Source: Pseudomonas congelans
GTDB taxonomy: Bacteria > Pseudomonadota > Gammaproteobacteria > Pseudomonadales > Pseudomonadaceae
Direction: 5' to 3'
DNA: 64,000 nt
Assembly (NCBI RefSeq): GCF_900103225.1
Contig: NZ_FNJH01000008.1
Coordinates: forward strand, 62,001 to 126,000
Part shown: piece after piece, positions 37,734-47,794 of the stretch
Position numbering within the stretch: the stretch's first letter is position 1
How the letters are laid out: the number at the start of each line of letters is the position of its first letter
Program-made: the position numbers and the translations under genes
The notes under the pieces: generated by a model
Databases searched by the model: none
The model's input: only the letters and a program-made list of their open reading frames with translations
Told to the model about the DNA's origin: nothing

Positions 37734-38375
37734 TTAGGCAGGCATTTGACGCTTGTTGATCACCGAGTCGATCAGGCCGTATTCGGCTGCACGCTCTGCG
37801 CTCATGAAGTTGTCACGTTCGGTATCGCGCTCGATGGTTTCGAGGCTCTGGCCGGTGTGATGCGCCAGCAGCGAGTTGAGACGATGACGAATGTGCAGGA
37901 TTTCCTTGGCATGGATGTCGATATCCGACGCCTGACCCTGGAAACCGCCCAGCGGCTGGTGAATCATCATCCGCGAGTTGGGCAGGCAATGACGCTTGCC
38001 TTCTGCACCGCCGGCCAGCAGGAATGCACCCATGCTGCAAGCCTGACCGATACAGATGGTCGAAACGTCCGGCTTGATGAACTGCATGGTGTCGTAGATC
38101 GACATGCCTGCAGTCACCGAACCGCCCGGCGAGTTGATGTAGAGATGGATATCCTTGTCCGGGTTTTCCGCTTCAAGGAAGAGCAGCTGTGCCGCGATAA
38201 GGTTGGCCATGTAGTCCTCTACCGGACCAACCATAAAGATGACTCGCTCCTTGAGAAGGCGCGAATAGATGTCATAGGCGCGTTCGCCACGGGCGGACTG
38301 CTCGATAACCATCGGGACCAGGCCGCCAGCGGCCTGGATGTCAGAGTTCTGCTGAATATAAGAATTGCGGGACAT
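37734..38375 (-). CDS. clpP: ATP-dependent Clp protease proteolytic subunit
   Basis: Serine protease forming the double heptamer that ClpX feeds, 213 aa from ATG at 38375, the usual Pseudomonas length. Another ATG three codons upstream (38384) has a slightly better-placed GGGAG site and cannot be excluded. Catalytic Ser in [12 protein letters not shown], His in [14 protein letters not shown] and Asp in KDTERD-like ERDTERDNF. The motif [18 protein letters not shown] is present. It lies between tig and clpX. A hairpin at 38416-38442 separates it from tig. Confidence 0.96.
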
Positions 38376-38415
38376 GTCCTGCATTCACTCCCAAATAGTC
38401 GAGTCTTGAATACGC

Positions 38416-38442
38416 ACAAGCCAGCGCGAAGGCTGGCTTGTG
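38416..38442 (-). other. Hairpin between tig and clpP
   Basis: ACAAGCCAGC/GCTGGCTTGT, a 10-bp stem with a 6-nt loop (about 38416-38442), without a clear T-run on the minus strand. It may protect or attenuate the tig-clpP transcript. Confidence 0.5.
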
Positions 38443-38466
38443 GGTGTTTTCGCACGAAAAGAGAAA

Positions 38467-39777
38467 TCAGTCGGCTTTTGGAGCTTCCACCGGCTTGACA
38501 GCTTCTTCGTAGGAGACCGATTTGTCGGTCACGCTAGCTTTCTGCAAAACAGTATCTACAACTTGCTCTTCAAGCACAACAGAGCGTACCTCGTTCATTT
38601 GCTGCTCGTTCTTGTAGTACCAGGCCACGACCTGCTCAGGCTCCTGATAGGCGGAGGCCATTTCCTGAATCATTTCGCGAACGCGAGCGTCATCAGGCTT
38701 GAGGTCGAACTGTTTGACGACCTCGGCAACGATCAGGCCCAGCTCGACGCGGCGCTTGGCCTGCTCTTCGAACAGCTCTGCCGGCAGCTGGTCAGGCTTG
38801 ATGTTGCCGCCGAACTGCTGAACGGCCTGCACACGCAGACGGTTGACTTCGTTTTCCAGCAGCGCTTTAGGCACTTCGATCGGGTTGGCGGCCAGCAGAC
38901 CGTCCATGACCTGATTCTTGACCTTGGACTTGATCGCCTGACGCAGCTCGCGCTCCATGTTCTTGCGAACTTCGGTGCGGAAGCCTTCGATACCGGTTTC
39001 CTTGATACCGAACTGCTTGAAGAACTCTTCGTTCAGCTCAGGCAGCTTTGGCTCGGAGACGGTGTTGACGGTCACGGTGAACTCGGCAGCCTTGCCGGCC
39101 AGCTCGAGGTTCTGATAGTCCTCGGGGAAGGTCACGTTCAGAACGCGCTCTTCACCGGCCTTGGCGCCAACCAGACCGTCTTCGAAACCAGGAATCATGC
39201 GGCCGGAACCCAGAACCAGCTGGGTACCGGTGGCGGAACCGCCAGCGAACACTTCGCCGTCGACCTTGCCGACGAAATCGATGTTCAGCTGGTCTTCGTT
39301 CTGGGCAGCACGATCAGCCACTTCGAAACGAACGTTCTGCTTGCGCAGCACTTCAAGCATGTTGTCCAGATCGCTGTCGGCCACATCGGCAGACAGGCGC
39401 TCTACAGAGATGCTGTCGAAGCCGGCAACGGTGAATTCCGGGAATACTTCGAAAGTAGCCACGTATTCCAGATCTTTGCCTTTTTCGAACGACTTGGGCT
39501 CTACAGCAGGAGCACCGGCCGGGTTCAGCTTCTGCTCAACCACAGCTTCATAAAAAGTAGCCTGAATCAGATCGCCCAGTGCTTCCTGACGTGCGCCGTC
39601 CTCGTAACGCTGACGAATCACGCTCATAGGCACCTTGCCAGGGCGGAAGCCCGGGATCTTGGCTTTGCGCGCGGTCTGTTGCAGACGCTTGTTGACTTCA
39701 GTCTCGATGCGCTCGGCAGGCACGCCAATGGTCATGCGGCGCTCAAGAGCGGAAGTATTTTCAACAGAAACTTGCAT
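38467..39777 (-). CDS. tig: Trigger factor (ribosome-bound chaperone)
   Basis: Binds nascent chains at the ribosome exit, 436 aa. The N-terminal ribosome-binding part has the signature loop (KIPGFRPGKVPMSVIRQRY). The central FKBP-type isomerase domain (about 160-245) shows LNIDFVGKVDGEVFAGG and FEDGLVGAKAGEERVLNV, followed by the long helical C-domain. The ATG at 39777 follows GAGGAAT; 21 upstream codons were rejected. It heads the conserved tig-clpP-clpX-lon-hupB-ppiD line. Confidence 0.97.
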   Translation of the reverse strand: MQVSVENTSALERRMTIGVPAERIETEVNKRLQQTARKAKIPGFRPGKVPMSVIRQRYEDGARQEALGDLIQATFYEAVVEQKLNPAGAPAVEPKSFEKGKDLEYVATFEVFPEFTVAGFDSISVERLSADVADSDLDNMLEVLRKQNVRFEVADRAAQNEDQLNIDFVGKVDGEVFAGGSATGTQLVLGSGRMIPGFEDGLVGAKAGEERVLNVTFPEDYQNLELAGKAAEFTVTVNTVSEPKLPELNEEFFKQFGIKETGIEGFRTEVRKNMERELRQAIKSKVKNQVMDGLLAANPIEVPKALLENEVNRLRVQAVQQFGGNIKPDQLPAELFEEQAKRRVELGLIVAEVVKQFDLKPDDARVREMIQEMASAYQEPEQVVAWYYKNEQQMNEVRSVVLEEQVVDTVLQKASVTDKSVSYEEAVKPVEAPKAD

Positions 39778-39838
39778 GGATATTCCTCGTTGCACAGACG
39801 TTAGCCGGCCGTTTCCGACCCCAGAATCAAGGGCATGC

Positions 39839-39867
39839 ATTCTAGTGGGTCAAACTCAAGAAGTCAC
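39839..39867 (-). promoter_or_regulatory. Probable sigma-70 promoter of tig
   Basis: On the minus strand GTGACT (39862-39867), 17-bp spacer, TAGAAT (39839-39844), about 62 bp before the tig ATG. The -10 is good, the -35 moderate. The rest of the gap 39778-40159 holds only this and the tRNA terminator. Confidence 0.45.
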
Positions 39868-40082
39868 CCTACTGAAAAAGGGCGGGTTAACAAGAAGGAA
39901 TCGGCCTGCAGCCGGAGGAGAAAGGAAAACACCTCGCATCACTCGCGACGTGTCTGGCACGGCCCCTATATAAGGAAGCATCTGCACCGGACGATGACCG
40001 AATCCATCTGCATAGCACGCCTCGATCGACCGGCGGCGACAGGGCCGACGGACCAGCGAGGCGATGGAACGAATACGCCAAA

Positions 40083-40108
40083 ACAAAAAAAGCCGCACTA
40101 GGCGGCTT
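40083..40108 (-). terminator. Terminator of the tRNA cluster
   Basis: Stem AAGCCGC/GCGGCTT (40090-40108) followed on the minus strand by TTTTTTTG. It lies 50 bp downstream of tRNA-Leu. Confidence 0.8.
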
Positions 40109-40159
40109 TCTTTTGTACCTTTTTGCAACCGAAGCATTGAGAGTCGGCTACATTTATCC

Positions 40160-40244
40160 TGGTGCGGACGGAGAGACTCGAACTCTCACACCTTGCGGCG
40201 CTGGAACCTAAATCCAGTGTGTCTACCAATTCCACCACATCCGC
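40160..40244 (-). tRNA. tRNA-Leu (TAG)
   Basis: 85 nt with encoded CCA. Acceptor GCGGATG pairs with CGTCCGC; the anticodon stem-loop CTGGA-TTTAGGT-TCCAG gives anticodon TAG, for CUA/CUG-type leucine codons. It has the long variable arm expected of a class II tRNA (GCGCCGCAAGGTGT region) and a normal T-arm (GAGAGTTCGAGTCTCTC). Confidence 0.95.
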
Positions 40245-40265
40245 ATTTCAGACTTTTAAAGCAAA

Positions 40266-40290
40266 GGCGCCAGACTATGAATCTGGCGCC
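40266..40290 (-). terminator. Terminator-like hairpin between tRNA-His and tRNA-Leu
   Basis: Perfect 9-bp stem GGCGCCAGA/TCTGGCGCC with a 7-nt loop, followed on the minus strand by TTTGCTTT. It lies inside the tRNA cluster and may either attenuate tRNA-Leu or act as a processing signal. Confidence 0.6.
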
Positions 40291-40300
40291 CTTCTTAATA

Positions 40301-40377
40301 TGGGGTGGACGATGGGGTTCGAACCCACGACCGCAGGAGTCACAATCCTGTGCTCTACCAACTGAGCTACGCCCACC
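40301..40377 (-). tRNA. tRNA-His (GTG)
   Basis: 77 nt counting the extra 5' G (G-1) that pairs with C73, the hallmark of tRNA-His. Anticodon stem-loop CAGGA-TTGTGAC-TCCTG gives GTG; CCA is encoded; the D-arm (GTAGCTCAGTTGGTAGAGC) and T-arm (GTGGGTTCGAACCCCAT) are regular. Confidence 0.96.
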
Positions 40378-40427
40378 ATATTGCGCGTGACGATACAACT
40401 TACTTGCTGTGCCAAAGCTGCCTTGAA

Positions 40428-40504
40428 TGGCGCACCCGGCAGGACTCGAACCTGCGACCATCCGCTTAGAAGGCGGATGCTCTATCCAGCTGAGCTACGG
40501 GCAC
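40428..40504 (-). tRNA. tRNA-Arg (TCT)
   Basis: 77 nt with encoded CCA. Anticodon stem-loop CCGCC-TTCTAAG-type region gives TCT, for AGA/AGG codons. The D-arm (GTAGCTCAGCTGGATAGAGC) and T-arm (GCAGGTTCGAGTCCTGC) are regular. It is the first gene of the three-tRNA cluster. Confidence 0.95.
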
Positions 40505-40644
40505 TTATATAATTTGTACTCTTGCGATAACAAACTAAAAGGCTTTCAATCAATCACACCGAGCTGATTTGCAACTCTGCCTGACCGAATCAACCAGTGC
40601 TAGCTTAACCAGTGCTGGGGCTCTGCCCGGCAAGTGCGACGAAT

Positions 40645-40671
40645 CTTATAGACGGCCCCTGGGGCCGTCAA
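40645..40671 (-). promoter_or_regulatory. Possible tRNA-cluster promoter with an embedded palindrome
   Basis: On the minus strand TTGACG (40666-40671) and TATAAG (40645-40650) with a short 15-bp spacer that forms a 9-bp perfect palindrome with the last bases of the -35 (GACGGCCCC/GGGGCCGTC, 40651-40669). On the plus strand the same palindrome followed by seven Ts reads as a terminator with no gene upstream of it. The rest of the gap 40505-40801 has an 8-bp inverted repeat TTCAGCTA/TAGCTGAA (40689-40716). Confidence 0.4.
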
Positions 40672-40801
40672 CCTTTTTTTGAAAAAAATTCAGCTAGATA
40701 AAGGAGTTAGCTGAATATGCAAAGCAATCGCCTTTGCCCTCGCGCCATGTCATGAGAGAATGCGCGCTCATTTTTTTCCTCTCGATGGTTAATCACGCGT
40801 C

Positions 40802-41656
40802 ATGACTGCAAAACTAATCGACGGCAAGGCGATCGCCGCCAGCCTGCGCCAGCAGATCGCCAAACGTGTCGCCGAACGTAGCCAGCAAGGTCTGCGTACG
40901 CCGGGCCTCGCGGTGATTCTGGTCGGCAACGACCCCGCTTCCCAGGTCTATGTCTCTCACAAGCGCAAGGACTGCGAGGAAGTCGGCTTTATCTCCCAGG
41001 CTTACGACTTGCCCGCTGATACCACCCAGGCAGCACTGACCGATCTGATCGACCGCCTCAATGAGGATGCCGCTGTCGACGGCATCCTGCTGCAACTGCC
41101 CCTGCCTGCACACCTCGACGCTTCGCTGCTGCTGGAGCGCATCCGCCCGGACAAGGACGTGGACGGTTTCCATCCTTATAACGTGGGTCGCCTCGCCCAG
41201 CGCATTCCGCTGCTACGCCCGTGCACCCCCAAAGGCATCATGACCCTGCTGGAAAGCACCGGTGTCGACCTGTACGGTCTGGATGCCGTCGTCGTCGGCG
41301 CGTCCAACATCGTCGGCCGCCCGATGGCGATGGAACTGCTGCTGGCGGGCTGCACCGTTACGGTCACCCACCGCTTCACCAAGGATCTGGCAGGCCACGT
41401 GGGTCGTGCCGATCTGGTGGTGGTTGCCGCCGGCAAGCCGGGCCTTGTCAAAGGCGAGTGGATCAAGCAGGGCGCGATCGTCATCGACGTCGGCATCAAT
41501 CGCCAGGAAGACGGCAAGCTGGTAGGCGACGTGGTTTATGAGACCGCCCTGCCCCGCGCCGGCTGGATCACTCCGGTTCCGGGCGGCGTGGGCCCTATGA
41601 CACGCGCCTGCCTGCTGGAAAACACGCTGTACGCGGCAGAAACCCTGCACGACTGA
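40802..41656 (+). CDS. folD: Methylenetetrahydrofolate dehydrogenase/cyclohydrolase
   Basis: Bifunctional folate enzyme converting 5,10-methylene-THF to 10-formyl-THF with NADP, 284 aa, normal length. Catalytic Lys in YVSHKRKDCEEVG, the signature DGILLQLPLPAHLD, NADP loop VVGASNIVGRPMAMEL and the C-terminal PVPGGVGPMTRACLLENT. It stands alone, divergent from the tRNA cluster and convergent with the ABC transporter operon. The closeness of folD to tRNAs and tig is a standard Pseudomonas feature. Confidence 0.97.
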   Translation: MTAKLIDGKAIAASLRQQIAKRVAERSQQGLRTPGLAVILVGNDPASQVYVSHKRKDCEEVGFISQAYDLPADTTQAALTDLIDRLNEDAAVDGILLQLPLPAHLDASLLLERIRPDKDVDGFHPYNVGRLAQRIPLLRPCTPKGIMTLLESTGVDLYGLDAVVVGASNIVGRPMAMELLLAGCTVTVTHRFTKDLAGHVGRADLVVVAAGKPGLVKGEWIKQGAIVIDVGINRQEDGKLVGDVVYETALPRAGWITPVPGGVGPMTRACLLENTLYAAETLHD

Positions 41657-41671
41657 TCAGCCCGCAGCAAT

Positions 41672-41704
41672 AAAAAACGGCACCTTGAAGGTGCCGTTTT
41701 TTTT
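41672..41704. terminator. Bidirectional terminator, folD / binding-protein gene
   Basis: 9-bp stem CGGCACCTT/AAGGTGCCG (41678-41696) flanked by AAAAAA on the left and TTTTTTTT on the right, so it works for both convergent genes. Confidence 0.88.
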
Positions 41705-41718
41705 ACTTCGACAAAACC

Positions 41719-43491
41719 TTACTTCTTGCCTGCCTCCCAACTCTTCAGCAGGTCAGCGTAGGCGATGGTTTCACCCTTGGGTTTCTCGTTGGCCAGCTTG
41801 CGCTGGGGTGCGAGGAACTTGCCGTTGCTCTCTTCGGCCTTCTTGTACCAGGCTTCTGCAGTGGTTTCCGGATTCATCTTCGGTGCACACTTGCTGGCTT
41901 CCTGAACCTTGGAACGCTCGATGCGCGTCATGATTGCATCCTGGTCCTTGGCCAGACCGTCGAGGGCCTCCTGCGCAGTCTTCTCGCCGGTGACTGCCTC
42001 GGCCACATGGCTCCACCACAGCTGTGCCAGCTTCGGATAGTCAGGCACATTGGTGCCGGTAGGCGACCATTGCACGCGTGCCGGGCTGCGATAGAACTCC
42101 ACCAGACCACCCAGCTTGGGCGCCAGCTCGGTCATCTCCTTGGAATTGATATCCGACTCGCGAATCGGCGTCAGGCCGACGATGGTTTTCTTCAGCGAAA
42201 CGCTTTTCGAGGTCACGAATTGCGCATACAGCCAGGCGGCCAAACGCTTTTTCTCGTCGGACGACTTCAGGAACGTCCATGAACCCACGTCCTGGTAGCC
42301 GAGCTTCATGCCTTCTTTCCAGTAAGGCCCTTTCGGCGAAGGTGCCATGCGCCACTTCGGCGTACCGTCAGCATTCATCACCGGCAGGCCAGGCTTGGTC
42401 ATGTCGGCGGTAAAGGCGGTGTACCAGAAGATCTGTTGCGCGACATTACCCTGCGACGGCACCGGACCGGATTCGGAGAAGGTCATGCCCGCAGCTTCAG
42501 GCGGTGCATAGGCTTTCAGCCAGTCGATGTATTTTTGCGTGGCGAACACTGCCGCCGGGCCGTTGGTGTCGCCACCGCGGGTAATGCTGGAGCCGACCGG
42601 ATGACAGTCTTCGACACGAATACCCCACTCGTCCACCGGCAGGCCGTTAGGCAAGCCCTTGTCGCCGCTGCCGGCCATGGAGAACCAGGCATCAGTGAAA
42701 CGCCAGCCCAGTGACGGGTCTTTCTTGCCATAGTCCATGTGACCGAAGACCTTCTTGCCGTCGATCTCCTTGACGTCTTCGCTGAAGAATTTGGCGATGT
42801 CCTCGTAAGCCGACCAGTTGACCGGCACGCCCAACTCATAGCCGTACTTGTCCTTGAATTTCTTTTTCAGGTCGGGACGTTCGAACCAGTCGGCACGGAA
42901 CCAGTACAGGTTGGCGAACTGCTGATCAGGCAGCTGATAAAGCTTGCCGTCTGGAGCGGTGGTAAACGAGGTGCCGATGAAGTCTTTCAGGTCCAGCGTC
43001 GGCGAGGTGACTTTACTGCCTTCAGGACTGGCCATCAGATCCGTCAGAGACAGGGCCTTGCCGTAGCGGAAGTGCGTACCGATCAGGTCCGAGTCGTTGA
43101 CCCAGCCGTCATAGATGCTCTTGTCCGACTGCATGGCGGTCTGCAGCTTTTCGATGACATCACCTTCCTGCAGCAAGTCATGGGTGACTTTGATACCGGT
43201 GATTTCAGTGAACGCCTTGGCCAGGGTCTTCGACTCGTATTCATGGGTGGTCAGGGTTTCCGACACCACCTTGATGTCCATGCCACGAAACGGCTTGGCA
43301 GCTTCGATGAACCACTCCAGTTCTTTCAACTGCTCGGCATCGGAAAGCGTGCTCGGTTTGAATTCGCTACCCGCCCACTTCTTCGCCGCATCTTCGTACT
43401 GATCCGCCCATGCCGACACACTCAACCCGCTGAGCATGATCATGGTTGCCAGCGTCACGCTATGTTGCAGCTTGTTTTTCTTATTGAACAT
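41719..43491 (-). CDS. ABC transporter substrate-binding protein (GlpV-like, polyol type)
   Basis: Periplasmic binding protein of a sugar/polyol importer, 590 aa, unusually long for family 1 binding proteins but typical of the GlpV group. Signal peptide (LATMIMLSGLSVSAWA), then a mature part with aromatic-rich stretches such as QFANLYWFRADWFERPDLKK. The ATG at 43491 is well spaced from GGAG; the one two codons upstream (43497) touches it. It is the last gene of a six-gene operon whose order matches Rhizobium glpSTPQUV for glycerol uptake, so glycerol or a related polyol is the best guess. Confidence 0.85.
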   Translation of the reverse strand: MFNKKNKLQHSVTLATMIMLSGLSVSAWADQYEDAAKKWAGSEFKPSTLSDAEQLKELEWFIEAAKPFRGMDIKVVSETLTTHEYESKTLAKAFTEITGIKVTHDLLQEGDVIEKLQTAMQSDKSIYDGWVNDSDLIGTHFRYGKALSLTDLMASPEGSKVTSPTLDLKDFIGTSFTTAPDGKLYQLPDQQFANLYWFRADWFERPDLKKKFKDKYGYELGVPVNWSAYEDIAKFFSEDVKEIDGKKVFGHMDYGKKDPSLGWRFTDAWFSMAGSGDKGLPNGLPVDEWGIRVEDCHPVGSSITRGGDTNGPAAVFATQKYIDWLKAYAPPEAAGMTFSESGPVPSQGNVAQQIFWYTAFTADMTKPGLPVMNADGTPKWRMAPSPKGPYWKEGMKLGYQDVGSWTFLKSSDEKKRLAAWLYAQFVTSKSVSLKKTIVGLTPIRESDINSKEMTELAPKLGGLVEFYRSPARVQWSPTGTNVPDYPKLAQLWWSHVAEAVTGEKTAQEALDGLAKDQDAIMTRIERSKVQEASKCAPKMNPETTAEAWYKKAEESNGKFLAPQRKLANEKPKGETIAYADLLKSWEAGKK

Positions 43492-43575
43492 AGTCATCTC
43501 CAGGTTGCTTTCATGTAGTCCCGCTTTTCCAATGCCGCCGACCGGATCACCCCGGCAACCGCGCCCGGCCGCTCT

Positions 43576-43848
43576 CTAACCCCAACGCATCACCACCAAC
43601 AGCCACACCAGGGAAGCCCCCGAAGCGATCCAGATGCTCCAGTCCGTCGCGCCGATTACCAGCAAATGCAGATAAGCGCTGCCCAGAAGCCCAATGAAAA
43701 GACGGTCGCCACGCGTGGTGGCAATCGGCAGAAAACCACGACGCTCGATACTTGCCGAGCGCAATTCCCATACGGTCATCCCTGCCAGCAGTACCGCAAT
43801 GCTGATGAAGAAGGCCGCAGTGGGCAGTGTCCAGGACATCCACTCCAT
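43576..43848 (-). CDS. Small membrane protein, DUF2160 family (GlpU-like)
   Basis: 90 aa with about three membrane segments (TAAFFISIAVLLAGMTVW; LFIGLLGSAYLHLLVIG; ASGASLVWLLVVMRW) and a short basic loop (ERRGFLPIATTRGDR) between the first two. It sits between the second permease and the binding protein, exactly where the DUF2160 gene glpU lies in rhizobial glycerol operons. Function of the family is not known. It may be an accessory of the permease. It begins 12 bp after the permease stop. Confidence 0.8.
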   Translation of the reverse strand: MEWMSWTLPTAAFFISIAVLLAGMTVWELRSASIERRGFLPIATTRGDRLFIGLLGSAYLHLLVIGATDWSIWIASGASLVWLLVVMRWG

Positions 43849-43860
43849 TTTTTCGTCTCC

Positions 43861-44661
43861 TCAGACACGACCAAGAGCAAAGCCCTTGACCACATGGTTG
43901 CGAACGAACCAGATAACCAGCATGCCCGGCAGAATGGTCAACACCCCTGCCGCCGCCAGCACCCCCCAATCGATACCCGATGCCGAGACGGTGCGAGTCA
44001 TCACCGCAGCGATCGGCTTGGCGTTCACCGAAGTCAGGGTGCGTGCCAGCAACAGTTCGACCCAAGAAAACATGAAGCAGAAAAACGCGGTGACACCGAT
44101 ACCCGAGCCAATCAGTGGAATGAAAATCTTCACGAAAAACTTGGGAAAGCTGTAACCGTCGATGTAGGCCGTTTCATCGATCTCCTTCGGAACGCCGGAC
44201 ATGAAGCCCTCCAGAATCCATACGGCCAGCGGAACGTTGAACAGACAGTGCGCCAGTGCAACGGCGATATGCGTATCAAACAGGCCGATTGACGAGTACA
44301 GCTGGAAAAACGGCAGCAGGAATACTGCCGGTGGCGCCATGCGGTTGGTCAGCAACCAGAAGAACAGGTGCTTGTCGCCGAGAAAACGATAGCGTGAAAA
44401 CGCGTAGGCTGCCGGCAGTGCGACGCTCAGCGATATCACGGTATTGAGGCACACGTAATACAGCGAGTTGAGGTAGCCGCTGTACCAGCTTTCGTCGGTG
44501 AAGATCACCTTGTAATTGGCCAGGGTGAAATCCTGCGGCCACAGGGTCAGGCCTCCGAGGATCTCGGTATTGGTCTTGAACGACATGTTGATCAGCCAGT
44601 AGATCGGCACCAGCAGAAACAACAGGTAAATCCACAGCGGTATGGTTTTGCGCAGACTCAT
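43861..44661 (-). CDS. ABC transporter permease 2 (GlpQ-like)
   Basis: Inner-membrane channel subunit of the carbohydrate/polyol importer class (MalG type), 266 aa, six predicted helices. The EAA coupling loop is EIDETAYIDGYSFPKFFVKI, which contacts the ATPases. The N-terminus PLWIYLLFLLVPIYWLINMS and the PPAVFLLPFF region are typical. It starts 10 bp after the first permease and is followed by the DUF2160 gene. Confidence 0.92.
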   Translation of the reverse strand: MSLRKTIPLWIYLLFLLVPIYWLINMSFKTNTEILGGLTLWPQDFTLANYKVIFTDESWYSGYLNSLYYVCLNTVISLSVALPAAYAFSRYRFLGDKHLFFWLLTNRMAPPAVFLLPFFQLYSSIGLFDTHIAVALAHCLFNVPLAVWILEGFMSGVPKEIDETAYIDGYSFPKFFVKIFIPLIGSGIGVTAFFCFMFSWVELLLARTLTSVNAKPIAAVMTRTVSASGIDWGVLAAAGVLTILPGMLVIWFVRNHVVKGFALGRV

Positions 44662-44671
44662 GACCAGCCCC

Positions 44672-45530
<859 letters not shown>

Positions 45531-45538
<8 letters not shown>

Positions 45539-46646
45539 GGGACACCTCACTGGCAGGGCCGGCTTCAAGCAGGTAATCATCTGCATAGAGCATCAGCCAT
45601 TGCCCCGGAAAGCTGATCCAGGCCTGGCCCTGCGGCACCGGTTTGTCTTCCTGCAGACGCACCTTCAGCAGTTGCCCGGCCAGTTTCAGGGTGATGATTT
45701 TGTAGGTGCCGAGGTCCTCCACATAGGTCACGTCGGCGCACATTGCATCGTCATAAGGTCCGTCCCAGACATGCACGAACTCAGGACGGATACCTGCTTT
45801 CAGAGTTTTCCATGGCGTATTGGCGAGCTTTTGCTGCAAAGACTCAGGCAGCGGCAGGTGAATATCGGCAAAACCCACCCCACCCGGCTGCGGCGTGACG
45901 TCAATCAGATTCATCCCAGGGCTGCCGATGAAATAGCCGACAAAGGTGTGCGACGGCTTTTCGAACAGTTCCCGCGGCGTGCCGAACTGGACGATCTGTC
46001 CGCCATACATCACGGCGATCTTGTCAGCGAAGGTCGACGCCTCCAGTTGATCGTGAGTGACGTAGACCATGGTGATATTGAACTGCTCGTGGATCTGCTT
46101 GAGCTTGCGCCGCAGTTTCCACTTCAGGTGCGGATCGATCACGGTCAGCGGTTCGTCGAAGAGGATCGCCGACACGTCATCGCGCACCAGCCCGCGGCCC
46201 ATTGAGACTTTCTGCTTCTCGTCCGCGCTGAGGTTGCGCGCCTTCTTTTTCAGCAGTGGCTGCAGGTCGAGGACATCGGCAATTTCGTTGACCTTGATGA
46301 GAATCCGCGCCTCGTCCAGGCCCTGATTGCGCAACGGAAAGGCCAGATTGTCGAACACCGTCATGGTGTCGTAGATCACCGGAAACTGGAAAACCTGAGC
46401 GATGTTACGGCGTTCCGGTGGCAGCTCATTGACCACTTTCGAGTCGAACAGCACCTGCCCCTGCGACGGACTGAGCAGACCGGAAATGATATTGAGCAGG
46501 GTTGACTTGCCACACCCGGAAGGCCCGAGCAGCGCGTAAGCACCGCCCTGCTCCCAGACGTGGCTCATCTCGCGAATTGCATAGTCGTCAGGACCAGGCT
46601 TGGCGCTGTAGCTGTGCGCCAGATTCTGCAAGCGGATCTCGGCCAT
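45531..46646 (-). CDS. ABC transporter ATPase 2 (GlpT-like)
   Basis: Cytoplasmic ATPase of the carbohydrate class with a C-terminal regulatory domain, 371 aa. Walker A GPSGCGKSTLLN, Walker B AILFDEPLTVIDP and switch His in VTHDQLEAS. The signature loop is unusual (NLSADEKQKVSMGR) where LSGGQ is expected, a trait that the paralogue at 46646-47740 lacks. Two different ATPases in one operon is the GlpS/GlpT arrangement. Its ATG overlaps the upstream stop by one base. Confidence 0.92.
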
Positions 46647-47740
46647 CAGGCAACCCTCGCCATACGCAGGCCCGGCGCCTGAATCAGGCCGCCCTGCTGA
46701 TCGAATACAAACAATTTGTGGGTCGGGATGTACACCCGAATCGCCGCATCGACGTCGTAGGCATGCACGCCCGGCAGATGCAGGACCAGCGAGAACAACT
46801 CGTTGCGCACATGCAGGAAAGTTTCCGAACCACTGATTTCCGCCAGCTCGACGGTGACCGCCAGTTCCAGATCATCATCGTTGGACGGCACCAGGCTCAA
46901 ATGGCTGGGGCGCACGCCGAAACGATACTCGCCATCGCCGACAGCACGCAGGTCGACGTTGAGCGGGAAATGCACGAAATTGGCGAAGCTGACCTCGTTG
47001 CCTTCTATGCGGCCCGGCATGAGGTTGATCGGCGGTTCGGAGAACAGCTCGGCGGCCAGCACAGTGGCCGGGCGATGATAGACCTCAGGGGTCTTGCCGC
47101 TCTGCACCACCCGACCTTCATGCAGGATGGTGGTGGTGCCGCCCAGCGCCAGCGCTTCATTGGGCTCGGTGGTGGCGTAGATGGCAATGGTGTGTCGAGC
47201 GGCGAACAGCTCGCGCATTTCCTGACGCAGCTCTTCACGCAGCTTGTAATCGAGGTTGACCAGCGGTTCGTCGAAGAGGATCAGCTCGGCGTCCTTGACC
47301 AGCGCTCTGGCCATCGCGGTGCGCTGCTGCTGCCCGCCGGACAGTTCGAGGGGATGGCGTTGCAGGAACTTTTCGATGCGCAGCATCTTCGCGGTTTCCT
47401 GCACACGGCTGTGGATCACGTCTTTGGACAGACCGGCCTGACGCAGCGGCGAGGCGATGTTTTCGAACACCGTCATGCTCGGGTAATTGATGAACTGCTG
47501 ATAAACCATCGAGACGTTGCGCAGACGAACCGGACGATTGGTGACATCGACCCCGTTCATCAGCACTCGCCCGCTGTCCGGCTTGTCCAGCCCGGCCATC
47601 AGGCGCATCAGGCTGGTTTTGCCGGACAGGGTTCGTCCCAGCAGAACGTTGAATGATCCCGGCTCAAAGCTCAGGGAGGCGTTGTCGATCCAGACCTGAC
47701 CATCGACAGCGCGACTGACATGCTCCAGCGTGAGTGACAT
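46646..47740 (-). CDS. ABC transporter ATPase 1 (GlpS-like)
   Basis: First gene of the polyol transporter operon, 364 aa. The signature is canonical (LSGGQQQRTAMARAL), and Walker B is LILFDEPLVNLDY. Walker A is altered: GRTLSGKTSLMR where the usual form is GxxGxGK(S/T), so the second Gly is replaced by Leu-Ser. The switch position reads IYATTEPNEALA, without the usual His. The two ATPases thus seem complementary, each degenerate at a different site. A TOBE-like C-terminal domain follows. A sigma-54 promoter lies 55 bp upstream. Confidence 0.92.
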   Translation of the reverse strand: MSLTLEHVSRAVDGQVWIDNASLSFEPGSFNVLLGRTLSGKTSLMRLMAGLDKPDSGRVLMNGVDVTNRPVRLRNVSMVYQQFINYPSMTVFENIASPLRQAGLSKDVIHSRVQETAKMLRIEKFLQRHPLELSGGQQQRTAMARALVKDAELILFDEPLVNLDYKLREELRQEMRELFAARHTIAIYATTEPNEALALGGTTTILHEGRVVQSGKTPEVYHRPATVLAAELFSEPPINLMPGRIEGNEVSFANFVHFPLNVDLRAVGDGEYRFGVRPSHLSLVPSNDDDLELAVTVELAEISGSETFLHVRNELFSLVLHLPGVHAYDVDAAIRVYIPTHKLFVFDQQGGLIQAPGLRMARVA

Positions 47741-47794
47741 AGCGTGCCCTTTGTTGTTTTTTTCTTAAGGGTGAATGCGTGACTGTTTGCAGAT

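Noticed and set aside
40160..40504. tRNA cluster as an integration site for a genomic island
   Set aside because: No integrase gene, no repeated tRNA 3' end and conserved core genes on both sides.
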